In this document: piece by piece, positions 17,691 through 29,421 of the stretch
Numbering within the stretch: position 1 is the first letter of the stretch
Layout: the number at the start of each line of letters is the position of its first letter
Assembly: GCA_009731375.1 (NCBI GenBank)
Contig: BJOX01000150.1
Location: forward strand, 833,675-882,808
Direction of reading: 5' to 3'
Source of the DNA: Paulinella micropora
Lineage: Eukaryota; Cercozoa; Imbricatea; Euglyphida
Length of the DNA: 49,134 nt
Notes under the pieces: model-generated
Seen by the model: only the letters and a program-made list of their open reading frames with translations
Databases searched by the model: none
Told to the model about the DNA's origin: nothing
Made by a program: the position numbers and the translations under genes

Positions 17691-18667
17691 CTTGGCTAAT
17701 ATGTCATGCACCATTTCCTCGCAGATCTGTTCCTCTTTATAACTGAGGCGTGATCCTTTGAGGCGGGGCATAGTCTGTCCGACTTGTCGTTCCATCCTGG
17801 CGGCAGCATGGGTCACCCCGCCAGCGACAAGTGGGCCGAACAGCTTTTTGTTCTTAAGGAATTGGGCTTTGAGGTCCCGGACAAAGTCTGGCGACCCCTG
17901 TTGTCGCGCCATGACCTCGTCAATGATGTCCTCGACGGGTTTTTGGTCCCGTGGGTCATCCGGGTACTCGAGTATGGAGTCCGGGTCTTCAATCTCGTCC
18001 TTCGCGTCCCGGCCAGGGTATCGCGTGGAGGATTGAGTGTCCCAAGAGGCAAACTCCTGTAGATCGGTGACCATTTCGGCATATTGTTTCACCGCGGACT
18101 TATGGTAGAAGCCGGGGGAGATTTGGAATGCAGCTTCCCGTAAGTCATCGACCTTGCGGGTCATGAGCTTGGTACGGTATGCTAACCCGTCCTTAATGGA
18201 CCCCAAGCGAAAGGCCATAAGGGGTTTGGACTGTCGGCTAGGGACTGGAATAGGATCATCGATCACCCGATCCAAACATCTCTCCACCACATGACGGTGG
18301 GATGGATTGGAAGGATAATCGTAATGTCTTCGCCCCGGTCTAGGCGGTCCGATAATATTTTGAGCACCGCCGTTAAGCTTTCCGGCTGTATCGGATCTGT
18401 GCCTTGGTACCATTGCTTCAGCTTTAGCATGACGTCATCATCCTCCGTCAGCCTTTTGGAAGCGTGGTATACCAGGCTCGTTTTGACCCGTACGTATTGG
18501 TGAACCCCCTTGGTCAGTTGACCCGGCTGGTCGAAGCCATGCCACGAGTCTTCCTGACGCTTCAGGAGTAAGATCTGAGCTTCCCTCTTGGCCGCGAGTT
18601 CTCCAAAGTCCTCCCATGGGTCGGGTGGCTTGTCATCCGGCTCTGGGATGTATATATTGGCGTACAC
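17688..18667 (-). CDS. Protease-RT linker region of retroelement Pol (two frames)
   Basis: Two overlapping frames, 18263-18667 and 17688-18413, form the segment between protease and RT. It is charged and helical (KREAQILLLKRQEDSWHGFD; VKQYAEMVTDLQEFASWD). The last 15 residues (LSYKEEQICEEMVHDILAK) are the usual run-in to the RT fingers, just before the TGA at 17688. Confidence 0.6.
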
Positions 18668-18804
18668 CCATGCCGTACCCTGTGGGGTAAGACGAGGTTG
18701 CTCGGCGAGGTGTCCATCATAGGGTAATGGAGGGGCCGGTGGTATCAGTGTGACCTGAGCCCTACCGCCATATGGGTGCCGTCGTGGGAGGTCCGTTTCC
18801 GATT

Positions 18805-21021
18805 TTAGGATCGGGAATTCAGATTCACGTCGTCCACGTCCATATTTGATGATATCCTGTCCAGCATAAGCTGCGCATCCATCATTTTGAGATCGGGCTT
18901 GCCCAAAACGATAGTGAAGGCCGGGACGACCAAGACATGAATGGTATAAGACATCCCGGACGGGAATTCGACTGTCAACGGGACACGTCCTACGATCGCG
19001 CTCCGTTCGTCGTTGGCACCCAGGATATATCCGAGCGGGCCTGTCTTAGTAAAATAAAACAGACGTCCATATTTGTCTATGAAACGTTTGCCCGCGAATG
19101 TGATTTGGGCCATGCTATCATTTCCGGTATCTAGGTAGCCCTTGAGCTCTTTCCAGTATAATCTGGTGTAGCTCATGTCCCGTGCCTCCGCCGGTGGGAG
19201 GTCTACCGGCTCGGCTCGGGTTGTCAATGCCTGTCTTAACTCTGTCTCGGCGAACTGTCGCGCTTGTGATCGCGCCGTCACTCCGAGTCGGTCAGAGTCG
19301 TGCCATGGAGTAAGACCCATTTGGCGAATGACTGCCGGGGCGATGGCTTTGTCACCCCTTGTGGCGGGTAGGACCATAGTGGTTGCCACTTGGAAAGGTG
19401 AAGGGGTGTATCCGACCGGCGGTGATGGGACAGCCTTGTCGTCGGGGCGTGGTATGCGTGGATGATTGACATCGGATCTAATGACCGTACCCCTTTTCAG
19501 ACTGGTACACCGATCTAATAGGGTCGGCCCTGAGTATATATCATATGAGCGTGCCCCTGCATATACTTTATTTACCTTGTTCACAAAAGGGGCGGGTTTT
19601 TCTACCTGCCGGACACTGATAGGCCTCGCGCATCTTACGCGAGGGTCCGAGGGCTTATTGGGTGCCCCCCCATCACATATACTTGATGTGATCGTGTCAG
19701 GATCTACAGCCGGCGTCGCCTTTGCGACGGTGTCTTTGGGTAAGGGATTGGGTAAACCGACCTCTATGGTAAGGTCAGCGACCGTGTCCGGCTCGTTCGG
19801 TACACGCTCCCGACTGTTGTCGTCGCTACCCATCACTATATCCTTATCCCTCGTCTCAACGCTATCCTCTATCGGTGAGGTCGTAGCCTCTATGGGACTA
19901 TACAGAGTTTCGGTCGGCGATTGGGCCGGGACCGCGAAAAGAAGAGTCGGAGCCACTACGGTAGGCTGTTCTGCGGCTGTCCCCATGGCGGGCGCCTTAG
20001 TTTGCCGGCCAGCACATGGCGTATCTGTCCCACTCAGGAGCAAGGAGGACGCTCCCAAGGGCGAGGCACCACGTGTCGTTGACTCGGATGTGGACGCATT
20101 GGGCGGCCCACGATTATTTGTTCTTGGGTTTCTTGTTTCCCGTCTTCGCCTTTTTGACGCCTGCATGGAGCATAGGGGCATCTGAGGTCTGAGAGGGTGT
20201 GTATGTGTATGTAAGGTACCGATCAGGTGTTCTTTCCCGGGCATATAGTATGCCACTTCGTCGTACTGTCTGCCCTGGCTTCGGTACCTTTCCACCCGAG
20301 CTTTTGCCTCGGTTGAGTACTGAGCCAGCCAGGACGGTTCGTGCCCGGGCGGCAAGAAGTACGTCGTCCCATCGGGTTGGACGTCGGGAATTCGGATGCC
20401 TTCGGTGGGGTTGTCCTTAGGGTTAAGGACCCATTTGCCATCCCTCTTCACCTTGGATCGCCCCACGTACCAACGGTGGATATACCATTTTATTGGTTCC
20501 ACCCGTTCTTGACCCTGGCGTGGGTGTTGGTATTGACAAGAATTCGACCATTGGCACGGGGCGACCCACAGTCGGTTGTCATCAAGCGGGTTGAAGATGA
20601 CCGCATGCATCATATAATCACAGCACTCCGCACCTGGGCTTTTGTGCCACGGTCCCGCAATNNNNNNNNNNCACTGTCCCGCAATGGTCTCGTCAAAAAG
20701 GCCAAACGGGCAATTGTATGGGCCCGGGATCGGTAGGAGGTGAGATAGCGGTTTGACCACGCCGTTGTCACCGAGCTTTCTCTTGCCCGATTTACCCTCG
20801 GATGTGGGCCCGCCCCGTGTAGGAGGGTACGGAACCGGGGGCGGTGACAACGGTGGTGGCGGAGATGCGAACCCAGAGGAAGGGTAATACTGGTAGGGCA
20901 TGGGCGGTGGAGGTGGCATTGGCGGTGGGGGAGGCAGATATGGGAGTGCCGTCCCGCCAGCCGGAGGCATCGAGTTGAACGTGCCGGTGGCCGGGGTTGC
21001 CGAGTTGGTCGCCCCCCCCAA
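18805..21021 (-). CDS. Gag C-terminus / aspartic protease polyprotein region
   Basis: 738 codons. The N-terminus is Pro-rich (PYLPPPPPMPPPPP). A middle region holds possible zinc ligands (GAECCDYMMHAVIF, SNSCQYQHPRQG) followed by a long Ser/Thr/Pro linker. The C-terminus is a retropepsin-like domain: YLDTGNDSMAQITF carries the D-T/S-G active-site motif and FTIVLGKPDLKMMDAQL the hydrophobic-hydrophobic-Gly partner. A 10-N join at 20662-20671 has 14 bp repeated on both sides, so the sequence is probably continuous there. Confidence 0.78.
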   Translation of the reverse strand: MGGATNSATPATGTFNSMPPAGGTALPYLPPPPPMPPPPPMPYQYYPSSGFASPPPPLSPPPVPYPPTRGGPTSEGKSGKRKLGDNGVVKPLSHLLPIPGPYNCPFGLFDETIAGQXXXXIAGPWHKSPGAECCDYMMHAVIFNPLDDNRLWVAPCQWSNSCQYQHPRQGQERVEPIKWYIHRWYVGRSKVKRDGKWVLNPKDNPTEGIRIPDVQPDGTTYFLPPGHEPSWLAQYSTEAKARVERYRSQGRQYDEVAYYMPGKEHLIGTLHTHTHPLRPQMPLCSMQASKRRRRETRNPRTNNRGPPNASTSESTTRGASPLGASSLLLSGTDTPCAGRQTKAPAMGTAAEQPTVVAPTLLFAVPAQSPTETLYSPIEATTSPIEDSVETRDKDIVMGSDDNSRERVPNEPDTVADLTIEVGLPNPLPKDTVAKATPAVDPDTITSSICDGGAPNKPSDPRVRCARPISVRQVEKPAPFVNKVNKVYAGARSYDIYSGPTLLDRCTSLKRGTVIRSDVNHPRIPRPDDKAVPSPPVGYTPSPFQVATTMVLPATRGDKAIAPAVIRQMGLTPWHDSDRLGVTARSQARQFAETELRQALTTRAEPVDLPPAEARDMSYTRLYWKELKGYLDTGNDSMAQITFAGKRFIDKYGRLFYFTKTGPLGYILGANDERSAIVGRVPLTVEFPSGMSYTIHVLVVPAFTIVLGKPDLKMMDAQLMLDRISSNMDVDDVNLNSRS

Positions 21022-21142
21022 ATGGAAGTGAGGGCGGTGGAGGGGTGTACGAGCTAGAGGAGCTCGAGGAGCTATAGGGGCCCCTGGACGAGCTGGACCA
21101 CGATTGACGGCGGTTGGACCACCTGCTGCCGGTCACAAAAGT

Positions 21143-23794
21143 TCACACATCAAACACTTGGCCCGGTTTGGCCTGATGGTCCTCAAGCGTGCTACCCGTG
21201 ATCGTCATTGCTCTAAGCAGGACATCGGCCCGCTTGGCTCTTTCGACCTTGTCGGAGGTAAAGACCTCGGCAGTAAAGATACTGCTTGTCCAATAGGACA
21301 CTTCGCACATGCGATCTGTGCGAAACCGCGTGATTTTGAAGTTCGTGTCATCCAAGTCCTGGGCCTTGGTTAGGACATTCCGGACGAACGTCTCGCCATC
21401 CGTCCGCCCTTGCTGCGGCTCGGCTTTCACTATCCCGCTCAGGACTGCCAACAACAACGAAGCGAAATCGGTCTTCACTAAGTTGGTTAACAGTTTCTGT
21501 GGGAGATCGATGATGGACGAGATTGCCACATCGTCTTCCCACATCCGCCTGGCGGTGTCCTGGACGAGGTCGACAGCAATATGGGGACGCATGATGTAGC
21601 CCCAGTCTGCCGCGGATATGAACTGGCGGAGCATGTAATGTGGAAGCTGGTCGAATGTGAGTTTCCCCTGCCCCACACCAGCCTCGCCAGTCATCTGCCA
21701 ACTAGGCCAGTCCGTAGTGAGTAGCGTCTGAGATGGCCACCCACCCACAAGACTGTTCAGCAGTTGCTTCACATCGGCTACCGTAAATGCGTGACTGGCC
21801 ACGATCCGATCCAGGGCAGCATAAGCCATTAGGAGCTTAAGGCCCTCTCGATACGGGAGTCTCGCACTTTGCGTGTGTGCTGCAAAGTCAAAGTTGATAT
21901 GGTCACGAACGGCTCGCAACGCCGCGTCCACCCGTTTATGACTGGCGTCTTCAGTCTTTGTCTTAGGTGGGCGATGGCGTTCGAGGGGTGCATCCCTATC
22001 TATGTTTTCATCCACCATATTCCGTCGACTTGATACACGACGAAAAGTGATTATCGAGCTACCCCCCGGTGTGGAGGCAGTTCGATCGTCACCCACTGCA
22101 TGCACGGCTACTTGGATCCGTAGGCAGTCGGAAACGGCTTGGAGGATGAGGTCTACCACAGTGAGGTAGTTGGTTACATAGAGGGTGGCCGCCGGATGAG
22201 GGGCCACTTGGACTGTGGTCTCCTCGTCGGACAGGTCAAGGAGTGTTGCGGGAGTGGTTCGGATTTTAAGCCATGTTAGGAACAATGATACNNNNNNNNN
22301 NATCTGTGCGAAACCGCGTGATTTTGAAGTTCGTGTCATCCAAGTCCTGGGCCTTGGTTAGGACATTCCGGACGAACGTCTCGCCATCCGTCCGCCCTTG
22401 CTGCGGCTCGGCTTTCACTATCCCGCTCAGGACTGCCAACAACAACGAAGCGAAATCGGTCTTCACTAAGTTGGTTAACAGTTTCTGTGGGAGATCGATG
22501 ATGGACGAGATTGCCACATCGTCTTCCCACATCCGCCTGGCGGTGTCCTGGACGAGGTCGACAGCAATATGGGGACGCATGATGTAGCCCCAGTCTGCCG
22601 CGGATATGAACTGGCGGAGCATGTAATGTGGAAGCTGGTCGAATGTGAGTTTCCCCTGCCCCACACCAGCCTCGCCAGTCATCTGCCAACTAGGCCAGTC
22701 CGTAGTGAGTAGCGTCTGAGATGGCCACCCACCCACAAGACTGTTCAGCAGTTGCTTCACATCGGCTACCGTAAATGCGTGACTGGCCACGATCCGATCC
22801 AGGGCAGCATAAGCCATTAGGAGCTTAAGGCCCTCTCGATACGGGAGTCTCGCACTTTGCGTGTGTGCTGCAAAGTCAAAGTTGATATGGTCACGAACGG
22901 CTCGCAACGCCGCGTCCACCCGTTTATGACTGGCGTCTTCAGTCTTTGTCTTAGGTGGGCGATGGCGTTCGAGGGGTGCATCCCTATCTATGTTTTCATC
23001 CACCATATTCCGTCGACTTGATACACGACGAAAAGTGATTATCGAGCTACCCCCCGGTGTGGAGGCAGTTCGATCGTCACCCACTGCATGCACGGCTACT
23101 TGGATCCGTAGGCAGTCGGAAACGGCTTGGAGGATGAGGTCTACCACAGTGAGGTAGTTGGTTACATAGAGGGTGGCCGCCGGATGAGGGGCCACTTGGA
23201 CTGTGGTCTCCTCGTCGGACAGGTCAAGGAGTGTTGCGGGAGTGGTTCGGATTTTAAGCCATGTTAGGAACAAATTGATACCTTGGCAAAAGGGTCAGTC
23301 GGGGTTTCCACCGCGTCAAGGAAAAGCACGAGGTCGTCATAGGCTGGGGAGGTCTGTGGGATTATGGCATCCCGCCAGTGTTTTTGTTCCATCAAAACAC
23401 GTTCCCACATCCCAGTGACGTTCTCGGGTCCCTTGAGGGTGACTACGGCCCTTGTCGTGAGGTTGGCCTGGACACGGTTTAGGTAGTTGGCATCGGGCCA
23501 ATACAGAGTGTCCACGCCAGTGGCATCAGGTGCAGTTACGGCAGTGATGATAGCTGTTTGGTCACTAGCGTATTTGCTGCAAGCGAGTGTTTGCCTTACG
23601 CGTGGGACTTGTTGGTGGTATGTTTGCCAAGCCTCATCGAGAAGCCTGTCGCGACACATACATAAGTCCTCCCAAAGTGTTATAAGGTCCACTATCGATT
23701 TGGGTTCTATGAACCGTGGGTTAGTGGACATTAAGCCAAGCACCTTGTCTTTTCCCCCCACCACCATGGTTGCTCTAGTCCAATGGTTCCCCAT
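21143..23794 (-). CDS. Gag-like (capsid region) ORF, with an internal probable assembly duplication
   Basis: Coding from MGNHWTRATMVVGGKDKVLG through a helical region (LLMAYAALDRIVASHAFTVA; PHYMLRQFISAADWGYIMRP) to the stop near 21143. I place it as gag by its position upstream of protease; the fold is not recognised. The block 21314-22291 is repeated at 22302-23281 across a 10-N join. The first copy keeps the frame with 23264-23794, while the second carries two extra bases that break it. The genuine gene therefore probably has one copy and no frameshift. Confidence 0.65.
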
Positions 23795-24155
23795 ACATAT
23801 TGTTAGGGATATGAGGGGCTGCGAGAGGGAAATGGTATTGGTTCTCAGGTGCAGCTGGGGATGATGGCCATCCCGTGGGTCCCGTCATGTCCAAACTAGC
23901 CTGAGGGACAGGGATGACAGGGATTGTGGTTCGGGTCAAGATCAATGCGCCCCCAGCGTCTCTCCATGGGGACTGTGGGATAGGTGCAGCATTTTTGGCA
24001 TCAAGACCGAATATATCGGCACGATTCGGCACGGGTGTCTGGAAGGGACCAGCGCCAGTGTTCGTGTCGTCAGCTTGACCTTGATTGTCCATAGCTGATC
24101 GATCAGCCTCTTGTGTGGGCGAGTCCCACATACCAGCCATTATGGGTTCGTTCAC
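23775..24155 (-). CDS. Short N-terminal gag-like ORF of the retroelement
   Basis: 126 codons, Pro/Asn/Ala-rich, no domain seen. Its stop overlaps the start of the next frame by about 20 bp (shared ATGGGG), so it could be the beginning of Gag joined by a frameshift or a separate small ORF. Confidence 0.5.
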   Translation of the reverse strand: MNEPIMAGMWDSPTQEADRSAMDNQGQADDTNTGAGPFQTPVPNRADIFGLDAKNAAPIPQSPWRDAGGALILTRTTIPVIPVPQASLDMTGPTGWPSSPAAPENQYHFPLAAPHIPNNMYGEPLD

Positions 24156-25646
24156 TTGGGGTCGTTTCCTTTTGGGGATACGCCGTGCACGAATTGGTGG
24201 CGAAGTGTCAGTGTGGGGGACAAGGCGTCTTCTGACGTCTTGTTTGGAGTGTCAGCAGCTTATTTTTGGGCAAGACGTCAGCTGTTGGCAGTCTTGGTTT
24301 TTAAGCAGCGTGTGGCTTGGTCGGTAGGTGTTGGTTCGTTCGTTGTCTGCATAGAGACAGTTGTTATTGTTATTATTGTTTTTTTGTTTTTTTTTTTGTT
24401 TTTTTTTTCTGTGTGTGTGTGTGTGTGTGTCAGCAAGTGATAGGATGCGTGAAAATAGGTTTGAGATTACTCACCCCCCCCCCCCCCTTTGGGGGGGGAA
24501 CCCCNNNNNNNNNNGTATTGGAACTGGGGCACCCTACAATTACAAGCACGACTCCGTAAATGAGAGGTAGGGGGGAAACACTTCTGAAATAGTCAGAAGT
24601 GGTGGCCCCTTTTCCCAATAGGAAGTTGAAGAGGAATAGGGAGCTGGTTGCTCAAGCCTTGCTTATCGTTTGGAACCCTCGGTAGGGTGTCCAATCCCTG
24701 GTTGAGACTCCTTAGTTTCCCTCTTCAGCTTAGGAAGTTCTGTGTGTGTGTGTGGGGTAGAACGAACCTACCGAGTGCGAAGTAGGTCAGGACTCCTTGG
24801 TGAGCCACAATAGGAGCACTGCTATGAAATCCTTTCCCTGACCCTAGGTGACCTGTTGGATATAGGTGGGTGAGGAGCGAGTGAAGTGTGGAGGTAGGAG
24901 AGTGATTTGTTGCTTGAAATTTTCGACGAAATTGGAATCGCCAAAAATGAACAAATGAAACGTCTGGCTGACGTCACTCTATCTCCTTTTATCTTGGCCT
25001 ATATTCCCACCAACTAGCCTCCCTACCCCCTGCAAATTGGCTGCCATGGAGGGGCTGAGTATGAGCTAGTTTGCACAATCAGACTTTGGTGCACAGCACT
25101 CGTTTTCTGTTTTCTGTCTGTCTATGTCTGCTCTCTACTCCCTTGTGCACTTTGGATGCTTGGAAGTGGGCACGAAATTACAGAACAAGTGAGTGTTGTT
25201 GTTGGAAGACAAAATTGATTGTCTTGCAGTCTGTTTCGGATGATGAATAGAGGATATGACGTGGTTTGTAGGTGTGTGTGTGGGAGTTCGTTACTGTTCT
25301 ATACGTTTGCCCCCCTTGCCACCCAACCACCTACACTCTACCCTTCTCTCCTATCTCTCGTTTATATCCTCACACTGTGTGTACAATTGGTTTTATTGTG
25401 CGGGAGAAGAAGATAGTGGGTGGGTGTGTATAGGTGTCAACAGAGATTGAGTCGTACGTGTCTGTTTGCCACACGTTCCCACCTTGATAATGGCAGAAAA
25501 TGAGCAAATAGGAACAGAACACACACGTCCTCTCCTCCCCGTATTCCTCTATCTATGTGCAATGGATCCTTTCTCCTTATGTATACGTTGCAAAGAATAG
25601 GGACTCATGATAGCGAAGTGTCAAACTTAGCGTAAAAGGAAAACGA
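24156..25646. other. Retroelement 5' leader, non-coding
   Basis: Between the 5' LTR and the first ORF. Holds T-rich and (GT)n tracts, C/G homopolymers abutting a 10-N join (24505-24514), and a small perfect hairpin CACTTCTGA/TCAGAAGTG near 24580-24602. No ORF with family features. Confidence 0.5.
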
Positions 25647-25874
25647 TGTGGGAGACTAGCGAAGCCCAAAAACAACCAAGGCAAACACCAGCCAGTTCCC
25701 GTTGTCCGGTCTAACGATAATATATTCTGACCTAAAAAGGGTAACGGACCTTTTTAGTAATATTATCATCATCCGGTTACTACTGAGTGTTATAAATATG
25801 AACAATCTCTTATTGTGTCTGGACCGACACGGGGTATTAATAAAGTAGCACATATTTACCTATCTGCGCCTACA
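25647..25874 (-). repeat. 5' LTR of the retroelement
   Basis: 228 bp, same TG...CA ends as the copy at 9320-9543. The differences are mainly one cluster near 25773-25800, so the insertion is not very recent. Confidence 0.85.
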
Positions 25875-26570
25875 ATACAGGGCAGCTCCCCCCATTCAAG
25901 CCAGGCCTAGTCGACGAGAAGAAGATTAGGTCCTACACACCCCCTATCCTACGCTGAGTAACATTAGGTATGTGACACAGGCACAGTGTGGTCATAATAC
26001 ACATATAATATTAATATATATATATGATCACGTGGGTAGTCATAACATATAGAAATAAAATATATGATAGTATATCCATCTGTGCTGATCTATCGTAAGG
26101 TATGATCAACTCGAACTATTAACTATTTATCTATCCGGTAGTATGAATTTATAAATTTGACAGCGCTTCCCGTAGAGGGGCCTGTATAAAAAGAAGACAA
26201 AATAATAGAATATATATGGACAAAGACACTATATCTGTAATTATTGGCGGGTTTGGTACATCTGTCTGGCTGCCGGATCGTTTTGTTCTACATTCCCATG
26301 TAGCACGTTCGCCCGACCAGAACAGACTCCAGGTTGGCCTCTTATTGGTTTTTATGTATGTAAGTGTATAAAGATAGAAGAAAGAAATAAAGATATATTC
26401 TCAACACAAGTCGAGGAAGCGAACTGCCCGGCCGCTAAGAAACAACTCAAAGCAATTCTGCTAACAAGTAGTCAAAACTAATGCACGCATATATCCATCA
26501 TATTAATCACCTAGTTCTCTTTGAGGCCATAGTACTTGAAAGTTACCATCTAGCTTAATTTTTACTTTTC
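25875..26570. other. Intergenic AT-rich region, nothing recognised
   Basis: No ORF, RNA gene or repeat that I can support. Confidence 0.5.
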
Positions 26571-26665
26571 GAAAAGAAGGAGAAGAAGAAGAAGAAGAAG
26601 AAGAAGAAGAAGAAGAAGAAGAAGAAGAAGAAGAAGAAGAAGAAGAAGAAGACGAAGAAGACGAA

Positions 26666-26698
<33 letters not shown>

Positions 26699-26854
26699 AC
26701 GAAAGAAAGAAAGAAAGAAAGAGAGAAAGAGAGAAAGAAAGAAAGAAAGAGAGAAAGAGAGAAAGAGAGAAAGAGAGAAAGAGAGAAAGAAAGAAAGAAA
26801 GAACGAAAGAACGAAAGAAAGAAAGAAAGAAAGAAAGAAGAAGTAAAGAAGAAG

Positions 26855-26886
<32 letters not shown>

Positions 26887-26949
26887 GTAGAAGAAGAAGT
26901 AGAAGAAGAAGTAGAAGTAGAAGAAGTAGTGGTAGTGGTAGTAGAAGTG

Positions 26950-26994
<45 letters not shown>

Positions 26995-27028
26995 ATAGTA
27001 GTAGTAGTAGTAGTAATAGTAGTAGTAA

Positions 27029-27064
<36 letters not shown>

Positions 27065-27190
27065 AAGAAGAAGAAGAAGAAGGAGGAGGAGGAGGAGAGA
27101 GAGAGAAAGAAAGAAAGAAAGAAAGAAAAGAAAAAGAGAGAGAGAAAGAGAAAGAGAGAAAGAGAAAGAGAGAGCCAGTGAGAGAGCCCC
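26571..27190 (+). repeat. Compound purine microsatellite (GAA, GAAA, GTA, GAGA)
   Basis: A purine-rich strand of 620 bp; such tracts can form triplex DNA. The Val-rich frame inside is a product of the GTA repeat. Confidence 0.95.
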
Positions 27191-27448
27191 CCCCCCCCTA
27201 GTTTGCTACTTGGAGAAGAAATCTCTGAATCTGTCGACGTATCTGGTCAACCATGCCCGACCCCAACTTAACCACCCTCTTTCATTTTGTTTTCTAATGC
27301 CACTTTTTCAGTGATAAAAAATGAAAGAGGGAGCCGATATGTAAACGATCCAGGTAAAGATGACATACACCCATATCATAATATAGACCAAATATCGCAC
27401 AACGTATCCAAGCATAAATATTAAATATTAATCAAGAAGAAGAAGAAG

Positions 27449-27480
<32 letters not shown>

Positions 27481-27498
27481 GTAGTAGTAGTAGTAGTA

Positions 27499-27790
27499 GT
27501 TCAATCTAAAACAAATCCAAGCCAAGAACCTCGATTATCAGACTTGTCAGTTCAACTCCAATTGTCAGTTCAACTCCAACTGAATCCAAGATTATTTTCT
27601 TTTATGGAGTCATCCTCGTTAAATTTCACCGTTTAATACGGGGCGATTTGTGATGTTTTTCAAACTCCCGTGATTGTGACTGTATCGACCAAAAGCAATC
27701 TACTTTGCAACTCGGCAAGTATTTCGATTTTTGGTCACTTGATACAGTAGTTCAATCTAAACAAATCCAAGCCAAGCCAAGCCAAGAAGA
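27499..27790 (+). repeat. Direct repeat pair with GAA/GTA tracts
   Basis: The TTCAATCTAAA...CAAATCCAAGCCAAG string occurs at about 27499-27525 and 27751-27775, in the first case directly after (GAA)n(GTA)n and in the second just before GAA repeats. The function of the unit is unknown. Confidence 0.6.
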
Positions 27791-27877
27791 AGAAGAAGGG
27801 AGAGAGAGAGAAGAGAGAGAGAGAGCGAGAGAGAGGGAGGGAGGGAGAGAGAGGGGGGGGGGGGGGGNNNNNNNNNN

Positions 27878-28500
27878 TTAATAATATTAATACTAGATAT
27901 ATATAACACCGAGCCGCTAAATACAAATTTAATATTTTCCTTTAATACGATCAACTGAATAACTAGGTTTCTACCTTAGATAAAGGTATAACTTACTAGC
28001 TATACTTTTCACGTGGACGTTCCCTGAGCCCGATTGTAAAATTGTTCTCTCAATAAAAGCGAAGAAGAAGAAGAAGAGAGGGAGAGAGAGATATATCACC
28101 GCACAATATATCTAAACAGAAATATTAATTTTAATAACTATAATATAATATTAATACTGAGCCGCTGAATACTAATTTAATATCTTCCTTAATACGCTCA
28201 ACTAGTACTGAATAACTAGGTTTCCACCTTAGATAAAGGTATTTACTAGCTATACTTTTCACGTGGACGTTCCCAGAGTCAAATTGTAAAATTGTTCTCT
28301 CAATAAAAACGAAGAAGAAGAAGAGAGGGAGAGAGAGGGTGAGAGAGAGGGAGAGAGAGGGAGAGAGAGAGACAAATATTAATAACATTAATACCGATCC
28401 GCCTAATAATATCAGATTAATATCTTCTTTAATACGCTTGATTGAATAACTAGGTCTCCACCTTAGATTCTCCTTAGATAAAGGTAGATAGTGCATAATT
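27878..28500 (+). repeat. Tandem repeat unit of about 240 bp, three partial copies
   Basis: Copies at about 27880-28095, 28135-28345 and 28380-28495 share GAGCCGCTGAATAC..., ATACGATCAACTGAATAACT, the CACCTTAGATAAAGGTA block, CACGTGGACGTTCCC and a purine tract (GAAGAAGAAGAGAGGGAGAG). The first borders a poly-G and 10-N join, so copy number may be collapsed. Confidence 0.75.
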
Positions 28501-28814
28501 GCAGTGTCCAGAATGCAGACAAGAGAACCCTCGAACAAGTCTGAGTCTGTGTATTCTGTCTGGTCAATGACTTAGAAACCACAGACACCGTCTGAATTTG
28601 GATGCAGAGTCGCCACCATGTGCGAGGAAAGAGCGGTGGAGGGATTCTGAAAATTTAGCGCGAACAGAAATTAGTCAGAGCTTAAAATTAACCGTAAATA
28701 ACGGTAGCGCGAAATTATTTGCGAAGTAACTTCTTTCTGAATGACAAGGGATGTGGGTGGCTTTAGCCTTTCGTGAAGGACAACACGACGTCCTTACCAA
28801 GTTCGTGGTCTGTT

Positions 28815-28941
28815 ATCTTTTTCTTTCTTTCTTTCTTTCTTTTTTTCTTTTCTTTCTTTCTTTCTTTCTTTTTTTCTTTTTTTCTTTCTTTCTTTCTTTC
28901 TTTCTTTTTCTTTCTTTCTTTCTTTCTTTTCTTTCTTTCTT
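28815..28941 (+). repeat. (CTTT)n microsatellite
   Basis: Pyrimidine tract directly upstream of the first copy of the ACAGTAAGCAAGG repeat. Confidence 0.95.
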
Positions 28942-28943
28942 TT

Positions 28944-29060
28944 ACAGTAAGCAAGGTTTAATGAGAAAGAAACGATAGAAAAAGGAAGAGCCTAATTCAA
29001 AAGAATTCTGGTTCCAAGGAATTTTACAGTAAGCAAGGTTTAATGAGAAAGAGACGATAG
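28944..29060 (-). repeat. 35-bp retroposon-end repeat, copies 1 and 2
   Basis: ACAGTAAGCAAGGTTTAATG... at 28944-28978 and 29026-29060, each preceded by T-rich sequence and the first followed by AAGAGCCTAATT. Read on the minus strand it carries ATTAAA shortly before an A-rich tract, like the 3' end of a polyadenylated retroposon. More copies lie at 33508 and 33588. Confidence 0.7.
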
Positions 29061-29200
<140 letters not shown>

Positions 29201-29246
29201 GGGAGTACATAGGCCATCGGTCCCTTTCCATGGGCTGATTGGTATA

Positions 29247-29370
29247 AAGCTCCTAGGGTAATGTTCTATGCCGTCACTTCCTTTATTCCACCGATTGGTG
29301 TGGAGACTTTCCTTATGGAATGGAGGACTGGATGCACATGGCCTTTTGGCTCAGCGATTGGCAGGAGATA

Positions 29371-29420
<50 letters not shown>
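29247..29420 (+). mobile_element. Candidate retroposon 3' end with (ATT)n tail
   Basis: The sequence before the tail (GGATGCACATGG...TCAGCGATTGGCAGGAGA) resembles the 3' end of the SINE at 5214-5261 (GGCGCATGTGC...TCAGCCATTGACAGAGA), and both pass straight into an ATT/TAT triplet tail. No coding region or tRNA head is visible. Confidence 0.5.

Positions 29421-29421
<1 letters not shown>

Larger units (their letters stand above)
9320..25874 (-). mobile_element. Large Ty3/gypsy-type LTR retrotransposon (degenerate)
   Basis: Two LTRs in direct orientation (9320-9543 and 25647-25874) bracket minus-strand coding regions in the order gag-like, protease, RT, RNase H, integrase (Ty3/gypsy order). 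A polypurine tract lies where it should for minus orientation. Apparent length is 16.5 kb, or about 15.6 kb after removing a probable false duplication. Many ORFs are broken by single stops or frameshifts, so it is probably not autonomous now. No matching target-site duplication is visible, and no clear tRNA-complementary primer site was found next to the 5' LTR. Confidence 0.88.

Noticed and set aside
28751-28978. Phe/Ser-rich small membrane-like protein
   Set aside because: Translation of a (CTTT)n microsatellite.
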